A stretch of DNA of 64,000 bases from Imbricaverruca yamaguchii (GCA_034440575.1 JAOTOL010001599.1:2016501-2080500); one strand, 5' to 3'; positions 47,115-58,655 are shown, numbered from the stretch's first letter. Program-made: numbers and translations. The notes: a model not told the origin generated them from the letters alone.

Positions 47115-47610
47115 GGACCGGTCACTAATGCACCACCGGCCATGCTATCTAGTCATTGGTGCACCTGCGACCATGAAGCTTCATCAGTGAAGCACCCCCG
47201 TCCACACCGACTGATCACTGATGCAGCTTCTGCCATGGGTGTTGGTCACTGATGCATCACCTGCCGCGAGACGTAATCGTTGGTGTCCTGCCGGCCGTAT
47301 GGTCTTAACACTGGTGTATCCTTAACCATGCGAATGATCACTAATGCACCATGAATAATCCGAACTGAACACTGATGTTATTCTGGTATGAATACCCGAT
47401 CACTGATGTAGCATTGATCACGGGGTTTGATCACTGGTGTATCATTTGGCCATATTGGTCTCGTTACTGATGCACCACCAGCGTATTATCTGATTACACT
47501 GCGCCACCATAAATAATACCTCACCACATATGCACCTCTTGATTTTATATCTTTAATCATTGCCACAGCACCTGACGGCGAGTCCGATCGTTGGTGTGCC
47601 ACTCGCCACA
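47115..47610. repeat. Decayed ~31-bp minisatellite, about 15 copies
   Basis: GTCACTGATGCACCACC-type words recur about every 31 bp, for example at 47122, 47153, 47213, 47246, 47338, 47369, 47400, 47428, 47461 and 47522. Units are well diverged. Confidence 0.75.
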
Positions 47611-47640
47611 CGCTGCCATTTCGCAAACCCATACCGTCCG

Positions 47641-47642
<2 letters not shown>

Positions 47643-47718
<76 letters not shown>
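47643..47718. repeat. (TA)n microsatellite, left of palindrome
   Basis: Near-perfect TA. Confidence 0.97.
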
Positions 47719-47722
<4 letters not shown>

Positions 47723-47741
47723 AATAATATCTGGACAAATT

Positions 47742-47860
47742 AAGCAATAAGTGACACATAGAGAGAAACTATATTTCCACCACAAAGCACAACATCTTTG
47801 TGCTGTGTGATGTTGTGCTTTGTGGTGGAAGTATAGTTTCTCTCTATGTGCCACTTATTG

Positions 47861-47863
<3 letters not shown>
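47742..47863. repeat. 55-bp inverted repeat (cruciform/fold-back type)
   Basis: The left arm 47742-47796 and right arm 47809-47863 are reverse complements with two mismatches, around a 12-nt centre. The outer ends read AAGCAATAAGTG and CACTTATTGCTT. TA tracts lie on both sides, so the symmetry extends further in effect. Confidence 0.95.
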
Positions 47864-47938
<75 letters not shown>

Positions 47939-47985
47939 TAGATATATGTATATATATGTACATATATATATATATATGTAATATC
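47862..47985. repeat. (TA)n microsatellite, right of palindrome
   Basis: TA with GTATATAGATA-type interruptions toward the right end. Confidence 0.96.
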
Positions 47986-48117
47986 ACAGGCCGTGTCATA
48001 CTGGGCTGTTGAGACAAGGTTGTTTTGTAGTGTCAGGCCGTGCACATGGGGTGCACATGGGCTCCAAGCCCGTACGTCAGTCACCATGCAGCGTCAGAGT
48101 CTGGTCTTGTGACATAG

Positions 48118-48410
48118 GACGTTCTGTCGTGGTATCATGGGAGGCCCTCCCGTGTCGACATGCAACGCCCTATCATGGTAACATGGGGCGTCCTGCCGTA
48201 GTGACATGGAACGTCCTACCATGGTAACGTGGGGCGTCCTACCCTAGTGACATGAGACGTCCTGCCGTGGCGACATGGAACGTTTTGTCATGGTCACATG
48301 GTACGACCTACCGTAGTGAAATTGGCGGCCTCACCACGGTAACATGGGTCACCCTGCCGTGGTAACATGGGAGGTAGGGCCGTGGTTATATGGGACCTGC
48401 CGTGGCGACA
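48118..48410. repeat. ~23-bp decayed minisatellite
   Basis: CGTCCTACCATGGTAACGTG and CGTCCTGCCGTAGTGACATG alternate at about 23-bp steps. It may be related in origin to the 29-bp array that follows, since both carry CCGnGGTAAC text. Confidence 0.75.
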
Positions 48411-48517
48411 CCCAATTCTCCCGCCAGAGTGACACATGGTCTGGTGACGTGGCAAGAGCTGTCCCCACACCTTCACGGAGTACAGCATCACGACACGCAG
48501 CGGCCGTATGCCGGCAC

Positions 48518-49632
48518 GGAACCTCGTGCCGCGGTAACAAGTCACGGTAACCTCGTGCCGCGGTAGCAGGTCACGGGTCCTTGTGCCGCGGTAACAAGTC
48601 ACGGGTCCTCGTGCCGCGGTAACAAGTCACGGTAACCTCGTGCCGCGGTAACAAGTCACGGTAACCTCGTGCCGCGGTAACAAGTCACGGAACCTCGTGC
48701 CGCGGTAACAAGTCACGGTAACCTCGTACCGCGGTAACAGGTCACGGTAACCTTCGTGCCACGGTAACCTCGTGCCGCCGTAACAAGTCACGGTAACCTC
48801 GTGCCGCGGTAACAAGTCGCGGTAACCTCGTACCGCGGTAACAAGTCACGGTAACCTCGTGCCGCGGTAGCAGGTCACGGGGCCTCGTGCCGCAGTAGCA
48901 GGTCACGGGACCTCGTGCCGCGGTAGCAGGTCACGGGGCCTCGTGCCGCGGTAGCAGGTCACGGGACCTCGTGCCGCGATAGCAGGTCACGGTAACCTCG
49001 TGCCGCGGTAACAAGTCACGGTAACCTCGTACCGCGGTAACAGGTCACGGTAACCTCGTGCCGCGGTAACAAGTCACGGTAACCTCGTGCCGCGGTAGCA
49101 GGTCACGGGACCTCGTGCCGCGGTAGCAGGTCCCGGTAACCTCGTGCCGCGGTAACAAGTCACGGTAACCTCGTACCGCGGTAACAGGTCACGGTAACCT
49201 CGTGCCGCGGTAACAAGTCGCGGTAACCTCGTACCGCGGTAACAGGTCACGGTAACCTCGTGCCGCGGTAGCAGGTCACGGTAACCTCGTGCCGCGGTAG
49301 CAGGTCACGGTAACCTCGTGCCGCGGTAGCAGGTCACGGTAACCTCGTGCCGCGGTAGCAGGTCACGGTAACCTCGTGCCGCGGTAGCAGGTCTCGGTAA
49401 CCTCGTGCCGCGGTAGCAGGTCACGGTAACCTCGTGCCGCGGTAACAGGTCACGGGACCTCGTGCCGCGGTAGCAGGTCACGGTAACCTCGTGCCGCGGT
49501 AGCAGGTCACGGTAACCTCGTGCCGCGGTAACAAGTCACGGTAACCTCGTGCCGCGGTAACAAGTCACGGTAGCCTCGTGCCGCGGTAGGAGGTCACGGT
49601 AACCCCGTGCTGCGGTAGCAGGTCACGGTACG
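48518..49632. repeat. 29-bp minisatellite, about 38 copies
   Basis: The unit CCTCGTGCCGCGGTAACAAG plus TCACGGTAA. Two main variants (AACAAGTCAC and AGCAGGTCAC) are interspersed in runs. Units are otherwise nearly identical, so this is a young, homogenised array. There are no spacers between repeats. Confidence 0.97.
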
Positions 49633-50796
49633 GTGCCCGGTAATGGCGTCACGGTCCACGATTTGTATCGACTGGTCGTCACAGTTTAGGACCGTCCGGA
49701 GCCTCTCGCAAGAGACGTTTAGCCCGCTGCCGCACCTCCTTCGCAGAGGCTAAGGAGGGCCGAACTGTCACCTGATTGTTTTTTTTTCTGCACCAAAAAT
49801 AGACAATGATGTGGATATGACTGTCCCGGTGTGCATCTTCCCATCTAGCTAAACTGGCAACGCCGTTCCAAATGATGGCACACTGAGGCGTGAATCGGTG
49901 GATGCAAAAGTCCCCGCTCTGTCGCCAGGGTGTTGGCAAATATTCATGCTCATTAACCACTTGGCGAAGTAGCTAAAAGGCATCACATCTCATCCAACCA
50001 GAACACGACACAACAAGAGCCACGGTTGTGGGCGGATATGTATGCAGAGGAAGCACGTATCAGCTATTATTAGGAACTATTGGAGTTGAAAGAGCGCTGT
50101 AAGGGCGGGGGCAAAAGGCGAGCTTGACGGTTTCGGTGCAGCAGATGCCGACTGGGGCTCCATATCGCTGCTGGCGGGGAAATTGTGGTTGAATTGCATT
50201 CCGCCCTCACTTGGCAGAATGTTAAGACAAAATATCCGATAATTATAGAAGTACGAATCATCATTTATGGCTTGGAACGGCGTTCGCATGTGAGAGGTGC
50301 CGCAACTAAACCATCACTTGAAATAAAAAAAAACAAATGTTTTGTTTCAGACGATGTTAGTGAAGACGCCGGTAAAAATTCAACTTGAAGCCAGGCCTAA
50401 TTCATGGTGCAGAAACAAGGCCTTCACAAGCTAACACGAAACATTAAAATACGAAATTGAAGATGGTTTGGTTAGGTCGGGTTGGTTGCGGTAGTCATAC
50501 CTCACCAAGCCCGACCGAACGCGTCGTGCCGTATCAGCAATAATAAAAATAAAAATAATATCAGCAATTCGATTAGTGCCACTTCAATAATATTATAAAC
50601 TTCAATAATAATATTTTTGTGTTGCATATTCGCCACAGTGGACTGACGCAGGCTCCACCGTCGTTCGCTAGAATGATGCATCACGTGTGCCAGCTAGCAC
50701 TGCCGCCGGCGCTGGCCGGTCATGAGAGGACAGTGTCACACTGCTGGTGGTCTCTGCACACAGCGTGGAGCCGTGCCTCTGTCGGAACGGTCCCGA
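49633..50796. other. Gene-free stretch
   Basis: Unique sequence. A 93-codon minus-strand frame at 49679-49960 has ordinary amino-acid composition but no recognisable domain or splice context that I can support. AATAATA-rich text lies at 50535-50620. Confidence 0.35.
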
Positions 50797-51195
50797 CAGG
50801 TCAGGTCAGCAGCTGTGGATCACTTCACTGCCCACCTCTATCCCAGAGGTCAGGTCAGCAACTGTGGTCACCTCACTGCCTACCCCCACCCCAGAGGCCA
50901 GGTCAGCAGCTGTGGATTGCCTCGCCGTCCACCCCCACCCCAGAGGCCAGGTCAGCAGCTGTGGATCACCTCACTGCCTACCCCCACCCCAGAGGCCAGG
51001 TCAGCAGCTGTGGATCACCTCACTGCCTACCCCCACCCCAGAGGCCAGGTCAGCAGCTGTGGATCACCTCACTGCCTACCCCCACCCCAGAGGCCAGGTC
51101 AGCAGCTGTGGATCACCTCACTGCCTACCCCCACCCCAGAGCCCAGGTCAGCAGCTGTGGATCACCTCGCCGCCCACCCCAATCCCAGAGAGCAC
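50797..51195. repeat. 49-bp minisatellite, about 8 copies
   Basis: GGTCAGCAGCTGTGGATCAC recurs every 49 bp, for example at 50950 and 50999, followed by CTACCCCCACCCCAGAGGCC. The central units are identical or nearly so. Since 49 is not a multiple of three, all + frames are open, giving overlapping frames up to 245 codons. Confidence 0.96.
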
Positions 51196-51402
51196 ATGAC
51201 CACCGTGCCTGTAGCCGGTTCAGTGGTCGGACAGGAGAGGTGTGCTTGGCGAGAAGACCGGCCCGCTGCCTGGGCAGGGTGAGGTGTGGAGTAACGACAC
51301 TTACATGGGTCCCGAGTGTAGTGTGCGGCATCTTAAGCTTGGTGCTGAGCAGGTGATGGAACGGCGGCGAGCTCGTAGTGTGCCTGCAGCCTGGTTACGG
51401 AT

Positions 51403-52102
51403 GGTCAGGTGTGGGTGAGCGGCTGGTCTGACCTAGGTCAGCGGCTGGTCAGATCTAGGTCAGATGCTGTTCAGACCTAGGTCAGTGGCTGATCAGGTGT
51501 GGGTCAGCTGCTGGTCAGATGTGGGTGAGCGGCTGGTCAGACCTAGGTCAGTGGCTGGTCATACCTAGGTCAGTGGCTGGTCAAACCTAGGTCAGCAATT
51601 GGTCAGACCTAGGTCAGCGGCTGGTCAGATGTGGGCCAGCATTGGTCAGATGTGAGTCTGTGGCTGGTCAGACCTAGGTCAGCGGCTGGTCAGACCTAGG
51701 TTAGTGGCTGGTCAGACCTAGGTCAGTGGCTGGTCAGATGTGGGCCAGCAACTGGTCAGACGTTGGTCAGCGGCTGGTCAAACGTGGGTCAGCGGCTGGT
51801 CAGACGTGGGTCAGCGGCTGGTCAGACCTAGGTCATGGCTTCAATGGCTGGTCAGACGTTGTGGGTGAGCGGCTGGTCAGACCTAGGTCAGTGGCTGGTC
51901 AGACCTAGGTCAGCGGCTGGTCAGACCTAGGTCAGATGCTGGCCAGACCTAGGTCAGCGGCTGGTCAGACGTGGGTCAGCGGCTGGTCAGACGTAGGTCA
52001 GCGGCTGGTCAGACGTGGGTCAACGGCTGGTCAGACGTGGGTCAGCGGCTGGCCAAACGTGGGTCAGCGGCTGGTCAGACGTGGGTCAGCTGCTGGTCAG
52101 GT
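51403..52102. repeat. 22-bp minisatellite, about 32 copies
   Basis: Unit GGTCAGCGGCTGGTCAGACC plus TA, with GTGGG, CTAGG and GTAGG junction variants, so unit length varies by 1-2 bp. Every unit carries GGTCAG twice. Confidence 0.95.
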
Positions 52103-52169
52103 CCGGGGCCGGTGGAATGTCAGTCGGTGCCCGTCATGGCCCAGCCTTGGGTCGGCGTGATGTCATGGT

Positions 52170-52800
52170 CGGACCGCCGCCGGCGAGGCCGCAGCTCGTC
52201 AGGCCGACCGACACCCGTCACGCCGTGGCCGGAGCTCGTCAGGGCCGACTCGTCGCCGTGGCCGCAGCTCGTCAGGGCCGACCCGTCGCCGTGGCCGCAG
52301 CTCGTTAGGTCCGACTCGTCGCCGTGGCCGCAGCTCGTCAGGGCCGCCCGTCGCCGTGGCCGCAGCTCGTCAGGCCCGACCGACACCCGTCGCCGTGACC
52401 GCAGCTCGTCAGGCCCGACCGACACCCGTCGTCGTGGCCACAGCTCGTCAGGGCCGACCCGTCGCCGTGGCCGCAGCTCGTCAGGCCCGACCGACACCCG
52501 CGGCGTGGCCGCAGCTCGTCAGGCCCGACCGACACCCGCGGCGTGGCCGTAGCTCGTCAGGCCCGACCGACACCCGCGGCGTGGCCGCAGCTCGTCAGGG
52601 CCGACCCGTCGCCGTGGCCGCAGCTCGTCAGGGCCGACCCGTCGCCGTGGCCGCAGCTCGTCAGGCCCGACCGACACCCGCGGCGTGGCCGCAGCTCGTC
52701 AGGGCCGACCCGTCGCCGAAGCCGCAGGTCGTCAGGGCGGCTGACACCCGCCGGCGTGGCCGCAGCTCGTCAGGTCGACCGACGCCCGTCGGCGTGGCGC
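52170..52800. repeat. 33/39-bp mixed minisatellite, about 17 copies
   Basis: GCAGCTCGTCAGGGCCGACC (short unit) and GCAGCTCGTCAGGCCCGACC followed by GACACCCG (long unit) are mixed along the array at about 33 or 39 bp spacing. Confidence 0.93.
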
Positions 52801-53082
52801 CACAGCTCGGCTGCGCTTCCGACGGATGTGGTCGGCGCTGGCCCGGCTAGTGTGTCATGGTGGCGTGGTGCAGGCGGGCCCAATGGCGGACAGGCCCCGC
52901 CCCTGCCCCGGCACCGTCCAGCCAGCCCCGACCGCCCGCCGGCCGTCACACTGCAGACGGACACGTCAGCACGTCCCCCGTCCCTCCCCTCCCACGGCGC
53001 AGTATCGAGGGGGAGGGGCAGGGCGAGCTGTATGGGACGGATGTCCGCCGGGTGAGACGGCCCGGCCCGTGTGACTGATGAC
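52801..53082. other. GC-rich spacer
   Basis: Unique GC-rich sequence between arrays. Nothing recognised. Confidence 0.35.
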
Positions 53083-53350
53083 TTCGTCCAGTGCCGGCAG
53101 CTGAGGGCCCAGCACTGAATGCAGTGATTTAGAACCCAACAGTGATGTCAACCGCTGAGGGACCCTCAGCGTACGAGTGCAATCCGCACGAGTGACTGAG
53201 GCCCCAACACTCGATGCCGGTGACTGAGACACCAACACTGTGCCAGTGACTGAGACTTCAGTATTCTGTGTCAGTGACTGAGGGCCGAGCACTGTCAGTG
53301 GTTGAAGGTACAGTGCTAGTGTCAGTGGCTTAGAGCCCAGCGATCGGAAG
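53083..53350. repeat. Decayed ~38-bp minisatellite
   Basis: GTGACTGAGGCCCCAACACT, GTGACTGAGACACCAACACT, GTGACTGAGACTTCAGTATT and similar words at 35-40 bp spacing, about 6-7 units. Confidence 0.7.
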
Positions 53351-53647
53351 CAGTCACCTAGCCTCAAGCTATCCAGTGCCACCCGGCAGATGTCACATTG
53401 TGCCCCAGAACAGGCCAGCGATGATTTGTCGGACACATAATCTGGCATTGCCACTCATATTTCCGGCCGAGTTAGCAGTGCTCCCATCTTTGCCTTCGGC
53501 GCGTATGTCCAAACCGCGTTGGGTTGATTCGATTCAGTTTGATACGTGGCCAACATTTCAGCCGGCATCAGCCACGGGGAGCCGATACCGCGCCGGGAAA
53601 TGGAAAATCAAGCGTCGATCACGATCTAACTGGTCACGCGGGTGGGA

Positions 53648-53800
53648 TCACGGGCGCGTGCGCCGACCACCACCTGACCGTCGGCACCTAACGACCACGT
53701 GGGAGGGACCATAGTCGTACGTGCCGACCACCACCTGACCTTCGGCACCTGACGACCACATGGGTGGGACCACAGACGCACGTGTCGACCACCAACTGAC
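53648..53800. repeat. ~59-bp tandem repeat, about 2.5 copies
   Basis: GCCGACCACCACCTGACCGT (about 53660) and GCCGACCACCACCTGACCTT (about 53721), then GTCGACCACCAACTGAC. Confidence 0.85.
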
Positions 53801-53939
53801 TCGAACACGTGCTGGCGGGCGCCTTGACGGCCAGCTCCATCGATAACGCAGCGATGACACGAGCTGCCGCCGTCTGGCACAACATGACACCCTCAGGCTA
53901 GCCATGATCAGACGCGGCCAAGATGCTGCCAGCGGCCGC

Positions 53940-55480
53940 TGCTAGGGTCGGAGCTGCCGCCGTGCTGCCGCCGCTGCCGTGCTGCCGCCGTCGTGCTGCC
54001 GCCGTTGTGCTGCTGCCGCCGCACTGCCGCCGCTGCCGCGCTGCCGCCGCCGTGCTGCTGCCGCCGCACTGCCGCCGTCGTACTGCCGTCGCTGCCATGC
54101 TGCCGCCGTGCTGCCGCCATACTGCTGCCGCCGTACTGCTGCCGCCGTACTGCTGCCGCCGTACTGCTGCCGCCGTACTGCTGCCGCCGTACTGCTGCCG
54201 CCGTGCTGCTGCCGCCGTGCTGCCGCCGCCGTGCTGCCGCCGCCGTGCTGCCGCCGCCGTGCTGCCGCCGCTGCCATGCTGCCGCCGCACTGCCGCCGTC
54301 GTACTGCCGCCGCCGTACTGCCGCCGCTGCCATGCTGCCGCCGTGCTGCCGCCGTACTGCTGCCGCCGTACTGCTGCCGCCGTACTGCTGCCGCCGTGCT
54401 GCCCCCGCCGTGCTGCCGCCGCTGCCGTGCTGCCGCCGCCGTGCTGCTGCCGCCGCACTGCCGCCGTCGTACTGCCGTCGCTGCCATGCTGCCGCCGTGC
54501 TGCCGCCGTACTGCTGCCGCCGTACTGCTGCCGCCGTACTGCTGCCGCCGTACTGCTGCCGCCGTGCTGCCCCCGCCGTGCTGCCGCCGCCGTGCTGCCG
54601 CCGTGCTGCCGCCGTGCTGCCGCCGTGCTGCTGCCGCCGTGCTGCCGCCGTACTGCTGCCGCCGTACTGCCGCCCCCGTGCTGCCGCCGCCGTGCTGCCG
54701 CCGTGCTGCCGCCGCCGTGCTGCCGCCGTACTGCTGCCGCCGTACTGCTGCCGCCGTACTGCCGCCGCCGTGCTGCCGCCGCCGTGCTGCCGCCGCCGTG
54801 CTGCCGCCGTCGTGCTGCCGCCGCCGTACTGCCGCCGCTGCCGCACTGCCACTGCCGTGCTGCTGCCGCCGCACTGCCGCCGTCGTACTGCCGCCGCCGT
54901 GCTGCCGCCGCCGTCCTGCCGCCGCTGCCATGCTGACAGCTGCTGCCGCCGTACTGCTGCCGCCGTACTGCTGCCGCCGTACTGCTGCCGCCGTACTGCT
55001 GCCGCCGTACTGCTGCCGCCGTACTGCTGCCGCCGTACTGCTGCCGCCGTACTGCCGCCGCCGTACTACTGCCGCCGTACTGCTGCCGCTACCGTGCTGC
55101 CGCCGAGCTGCCGCCGCTTCCGTGCTGCCGCCGTGCTGCCGCCGTGCTGCCGCCGTACTGCTGCCGCCGTACTGCTGCCGCCGTGCTGCTGCCGCCGTAC
55201 TGCTGCCGCCGTACTGCCCCCGCCGTACTGCTGCCGCCGTGCTGCCGCCGTGCTGCCGCCGCCGTGCTGCCGCCGTGCTGCCGCCGTGCTGCCGCCGTGC
55301 TGCCCCCGCCGTGCTGCCGCCGCCGTGCTGCCGCCGTGCTGCCCCTCGCCGTGCTGCCAGCCGTTGCCGCCGTTGAGCCCCGCCGTGCTGCCGCCGTGCC
55401 GCCTCTCCAGCCCGGACCTGCCGCCGCGCGACCTCGCCGTGCCGCCGCCGCCGCCGTGCTGCCGCCCGGACCAGCGCCGC
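53940..55480. repeat. 14-bp/11-bp CTG-CCG minisatellite, about 1.5 kb
   Basis: Built from CTGCTGCCGCCGTA (14 bp), its variant ending GTG, and shorter CTGCCGCCGTG-type units. It is almost free of A on the + strand. The units contain no stop codon in any frame on either strand, so very long frames result: up to 605 codons on + (53993-55810) and 329 on -. These encode only Leu/Pro/Tyr/Cys/Arg/Ala-type or Ala/Gln/Gly/Ser/Thr-type repeats. I do not regard them as genes. Confidence 0.95.
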
Positions 55481-55750
55481 GCGTACTGCTGCCGCCGTGC
55501 TGGCCGTCGGCAGCCGCCGCTGCCGAGCGCCGGACCAGCTACCGCGCGGCCGCCGCCGGGCTGCCGCCGCAGGTCAGCCGCCTCTCCAGCCCGGCCCAGA
55601 CGGCGCGCAGACGTTGAGACGGCCAGGGCGGATCGTGCCGTCGGCAGCCGCCTCTCCAGCCCGGACCAGCACCGCGCGACCTCGCCAGGGCCGTCGGCAG
55701 CCGCCTCTCCAGCCCGGACCAGCACCGCGCGACCTCGCCGGGGCCGTCTC
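55380..55750. repeat. ~53-bp minisatellite overlapping the CTG-CCG array end
   Basis: GCCTCTCCAGCCCGGACC recurs at about 55400, 55580, 55650 and 55703. The last two copies are in tandem and nearly identical, including CAGCACCGCGCGACCTCGCC. Confidence 0.8.
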
Positions 55751-55899
55751 AACTCTTTCCAACGACCGGCGTCCGCAACCGGCGGCGACGCTATGATGTA
55801 TCGTTGGTAATTTTACCGCGCCGACCAGTCCGGTAATGGGCCGAGGCAGAGGTCAGGGAGTTGGCGGCGTTTCCCCACCTGGCCGGTCTTGCCTCCCCG

Positions 55900-56065
55900 T
55901 CTCTCCGGCTCGGCCCGCCATAGCGGAATCCTAATTACAACTCTAAACATGGAGACTTATAAATAAAGGCATAATGGGACGGCGGAAAAGAGGTGAGATC
56001 GCAACGGGTTCGATCTGCGGGTGGTTTCGAAACGCATGAATACTTTATGCATCCGGCATCAGCCA
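55900..56065. promoter_or_regulatory. Cluster of homeodomain/TATA-like motifs after the minisatellites
   Basis: Within about 130 bp there are CCTAATTACA (about 55932), CTTATAAATAAAGGCATAAT (about 55953) and ACTTTATGCATCC (about 56042). These are core-type sites for Antp/Cdx-class and POU proteins and a TATA-like element. The role is inferred only. Confidence 0.25.
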
Positions 56066-57719
56066 AGACAGATTATGATGAGCCTTACCGGAGGATGGAC
56101 TTTTTGCTTTAACACAGGAGCCCAGTACAGGACTGATGCGTACACAGACACACCAGCACCGATCCCATGATGCTGCTATAGACGGGTGGGAGAAAGAGAG
56201 ATACAAAGAGAGGAATGAATATATTTATGGGTAGATGAATGGTTATATATATACGAATACAGACAGACACACAGGCAAACAGACATAATTACGTTGTTCC
56301 TTTGGAACTTGGGATATGGTATTGATTGGTGTGTGTTGGTGCTTTTTTCTTGTAACGCTTATATTATAGGCCTAACCTAAATTGGACAATGTGGCTCTCA
56401 TTAAGCCCTAGCATTTTATGACTCCATGATTGGTGATGATGAGGCGGCCTGTCGACTCCAGTATCACTTTCCTTTTACTGTGTTGCCGTACACCAATCCT
56501 AGTTGAATAGCGCACAGCTTGCAGTAACCATGCCGCTATTTTCGCTGTAGCATCTTTGGCGGGAAAGGTGGAATTAGACTATCGAGAGCCGCCTGTACCA
56601 TGAACGGTCGATGACTGATGCCGACTGAACGCGGATGCAGCTTCTTGGGGCAGGGCTTAGTCTTGCTTGTGATTGCCTGTTTTTACTGACGGGGCTAATG
56701 CATTTAAACGTGCCTTTTTGTCGTCCAAAGGTATGACGACGAAAGACTGAGGGAATACGCTTCAACTCCAAACCACTCGATTGTATTTTATGCGCAAGAG
56801 CTGACGATCCACTGCTATCGGATAACTGCGAACCTATGCAATGTCTTCACACGAATGTCTGACATACGCTGAGAAACACAAAATGCCGCAATGCCACTTT
56901 TACCATGTTTTAATGACATCATCTAGTGGCGACAGGTGGTAATTCTTATGAGAGGTGTGCGATCTTAGCTTACCTGGTGTAAGTGATCTGTAAGCCTGTG
57001 CATGGGACATTATTCCAAATAATACTCAATATCTCGAGAGGTAAGGTCTCTATTATATGATACTTCATACATGCTAAACCGAGACCAAGTGCGCAATGTG
57101 TTGATATTGAACGATTCGATTGCTACTACTGCGCATCTTGTGCTTGAGATGTTGTTGGGTTTCTTCGTCCTCACCTAGTATTTATGAATGTACGACAATG
57201 CCAAATTATTTGTTATGCTTTCTGATTACACCAGGGTTTGAAGGTTGGGTCAGTGTTGCACTTCTCTCCTGAAATAGGTCGACAGGCCACCGGATCAATA
57301 TCGCAGGGCTTGGAAAACACTCGGTGAACTTAACACGAATCCGGACTCAAACCTTATATGGAAAATGTCGACTCAGTTTGAATTTACCTGCTGTGTGAAA
57401 ACCGATCCGACTATTTCCGCTTACTGAGAACTGTCAGGGTATTCATTATGCACGTCTCTGCAAATTATGCACCCATGACTCATCAGCCATTTTTACTCTC
57501 CTCAATTCATGTCCCATTGTGCTACCATTACCAATCTCACCAGCACCACTTACCCGAAGGTCGGTGCTGAATCACTGCCATGTACACCCGTTACTAGTAA
57601 AACATCCAACAATGCATGCTAGCTAATGCTCGTACTACATATTTGAAAGTATTATGATACTTCCGGGAACCACCACAGTTGACCGCCCTCATGGTGTCCA
57701 TAGCCACACGTCTAATACC
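56066..57719. other. Gene-free stretch
   Basis: AT-rich unique sequence, with a short ACAGACAGACACACAGGC run at about 56258. Nothing recognised. Confidence 0.4.
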
Positions 57720-57721
57720 TC

Positions 57722-57805
57722 TATTCCACAATCAATTGACGTGAGAGATTGTCGATGCTAGTTCGCTAGAGCAGTCGACGTATAGTGAAGCCAATGACGA
57801 ACAAA
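57722..57805 (+). mobile_element. Probable decayed SINE family 1 fragment
   Basis: CAATTGACGTGAGAGATTG and, further on, GTCGACGTATAGTGAAGCCA followed by AATGACGAAC match in order the body and tail of the SINEs at 26.9 and 45.4 kb. The tRNA head is not recognisable. Confidence 0.45.
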
Positions 57806-58655
57806 ATACCTTGCTTTGCTCCTGTATAGCTATCGGAGAAATGAGGTGCAACACAATCAATCAGGGCTTCAGTTCCCAGCGGCGCGTGATGTAATGAAAT
57901 CTCCAGAAATTCATAATAAAATGGAACAAAAAAGCGGCACAAACATTAGATGCTACCCTGATAATACGACGCAATAAACGTCCAAATGTGGAATTCTCTT
58001 TTGTACACTAATGTTAGTAACGTCAGTTGAAGCCGATAGTCCGCAATCGTTCTTCACTTTTCTTTATAATGCAACAGCGGCAAGCGTTGTCATTTATTTC
58101 TTTGGTGCGCTTGAAGCATGCTTCAGTTTCATGCTCTTCACAAAGCATGCCGTGTAGTCAAGCATTACAAGTTACTATTCCTCTTCAAAGTTGCAATTAT
58201 TTTACTGGTTTATCGATAGAATCTTGCTAGTGCTGTCCGTGCATTGATAGTCTCGTTCCCAGTATGCTCGAGTATGCCCGCACAACCGCACAATTCTGAG
58301 TGTCTCAGTCATCCCAGACCGCAATAGTTGCTTTCTGGAAGTGTGTACCTTGCTACACCTGTATGTCTCATTGGTATCGTTGCTGTATCGTTACTTCCAA
58401 TCGCGGGTACCAGTACTGCTTCCGGGTTTTGAATGCACTCGACAGACACCGAGAAGTCAATGCGGCAAAATCCAATTGGGTCTGTCACTGAAGGATGGCA
58501 CGTATTCAGTTGCGAAGCCAGCCTGATACCGCAGGGCGTCGCGGCATCCGTTGGTCCTTAATTGGCTAGATTCTTCTGACTCTCGGAAGGATATTTTTCT
58601 TCACTCCGAACGAACGCAACCCTTTGAAGAAAAAAAACCTATAAGAATGCGGCCA
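57806..58655. other. Gene-free stretch
   Basis: Unique sequence. Nothing recognised. Confidence 0.4.

Noticed and set aside
48518..49632. CRISPR array (29-bp repeats)
   Set aside because: The repeats abut directly with no unique spacers, and the surrounding DNA is eukaryotic.
49679..49960. 93-codon minus frame as an exon
   Set aside because: Composition is ordinary, but I see no homologous motif and cannot support splice sites or a partner exon.
53993..55810. 605-codon + frame (and 465- and 329-codon neighbours) as protein genes
   Set aside because: They consist only of the 14/11-bp CTG-CCG repeat read in cycling registers. Similar long frames exist on both strands, which is the signature of stop-free tandem DNA rather than coding selection.
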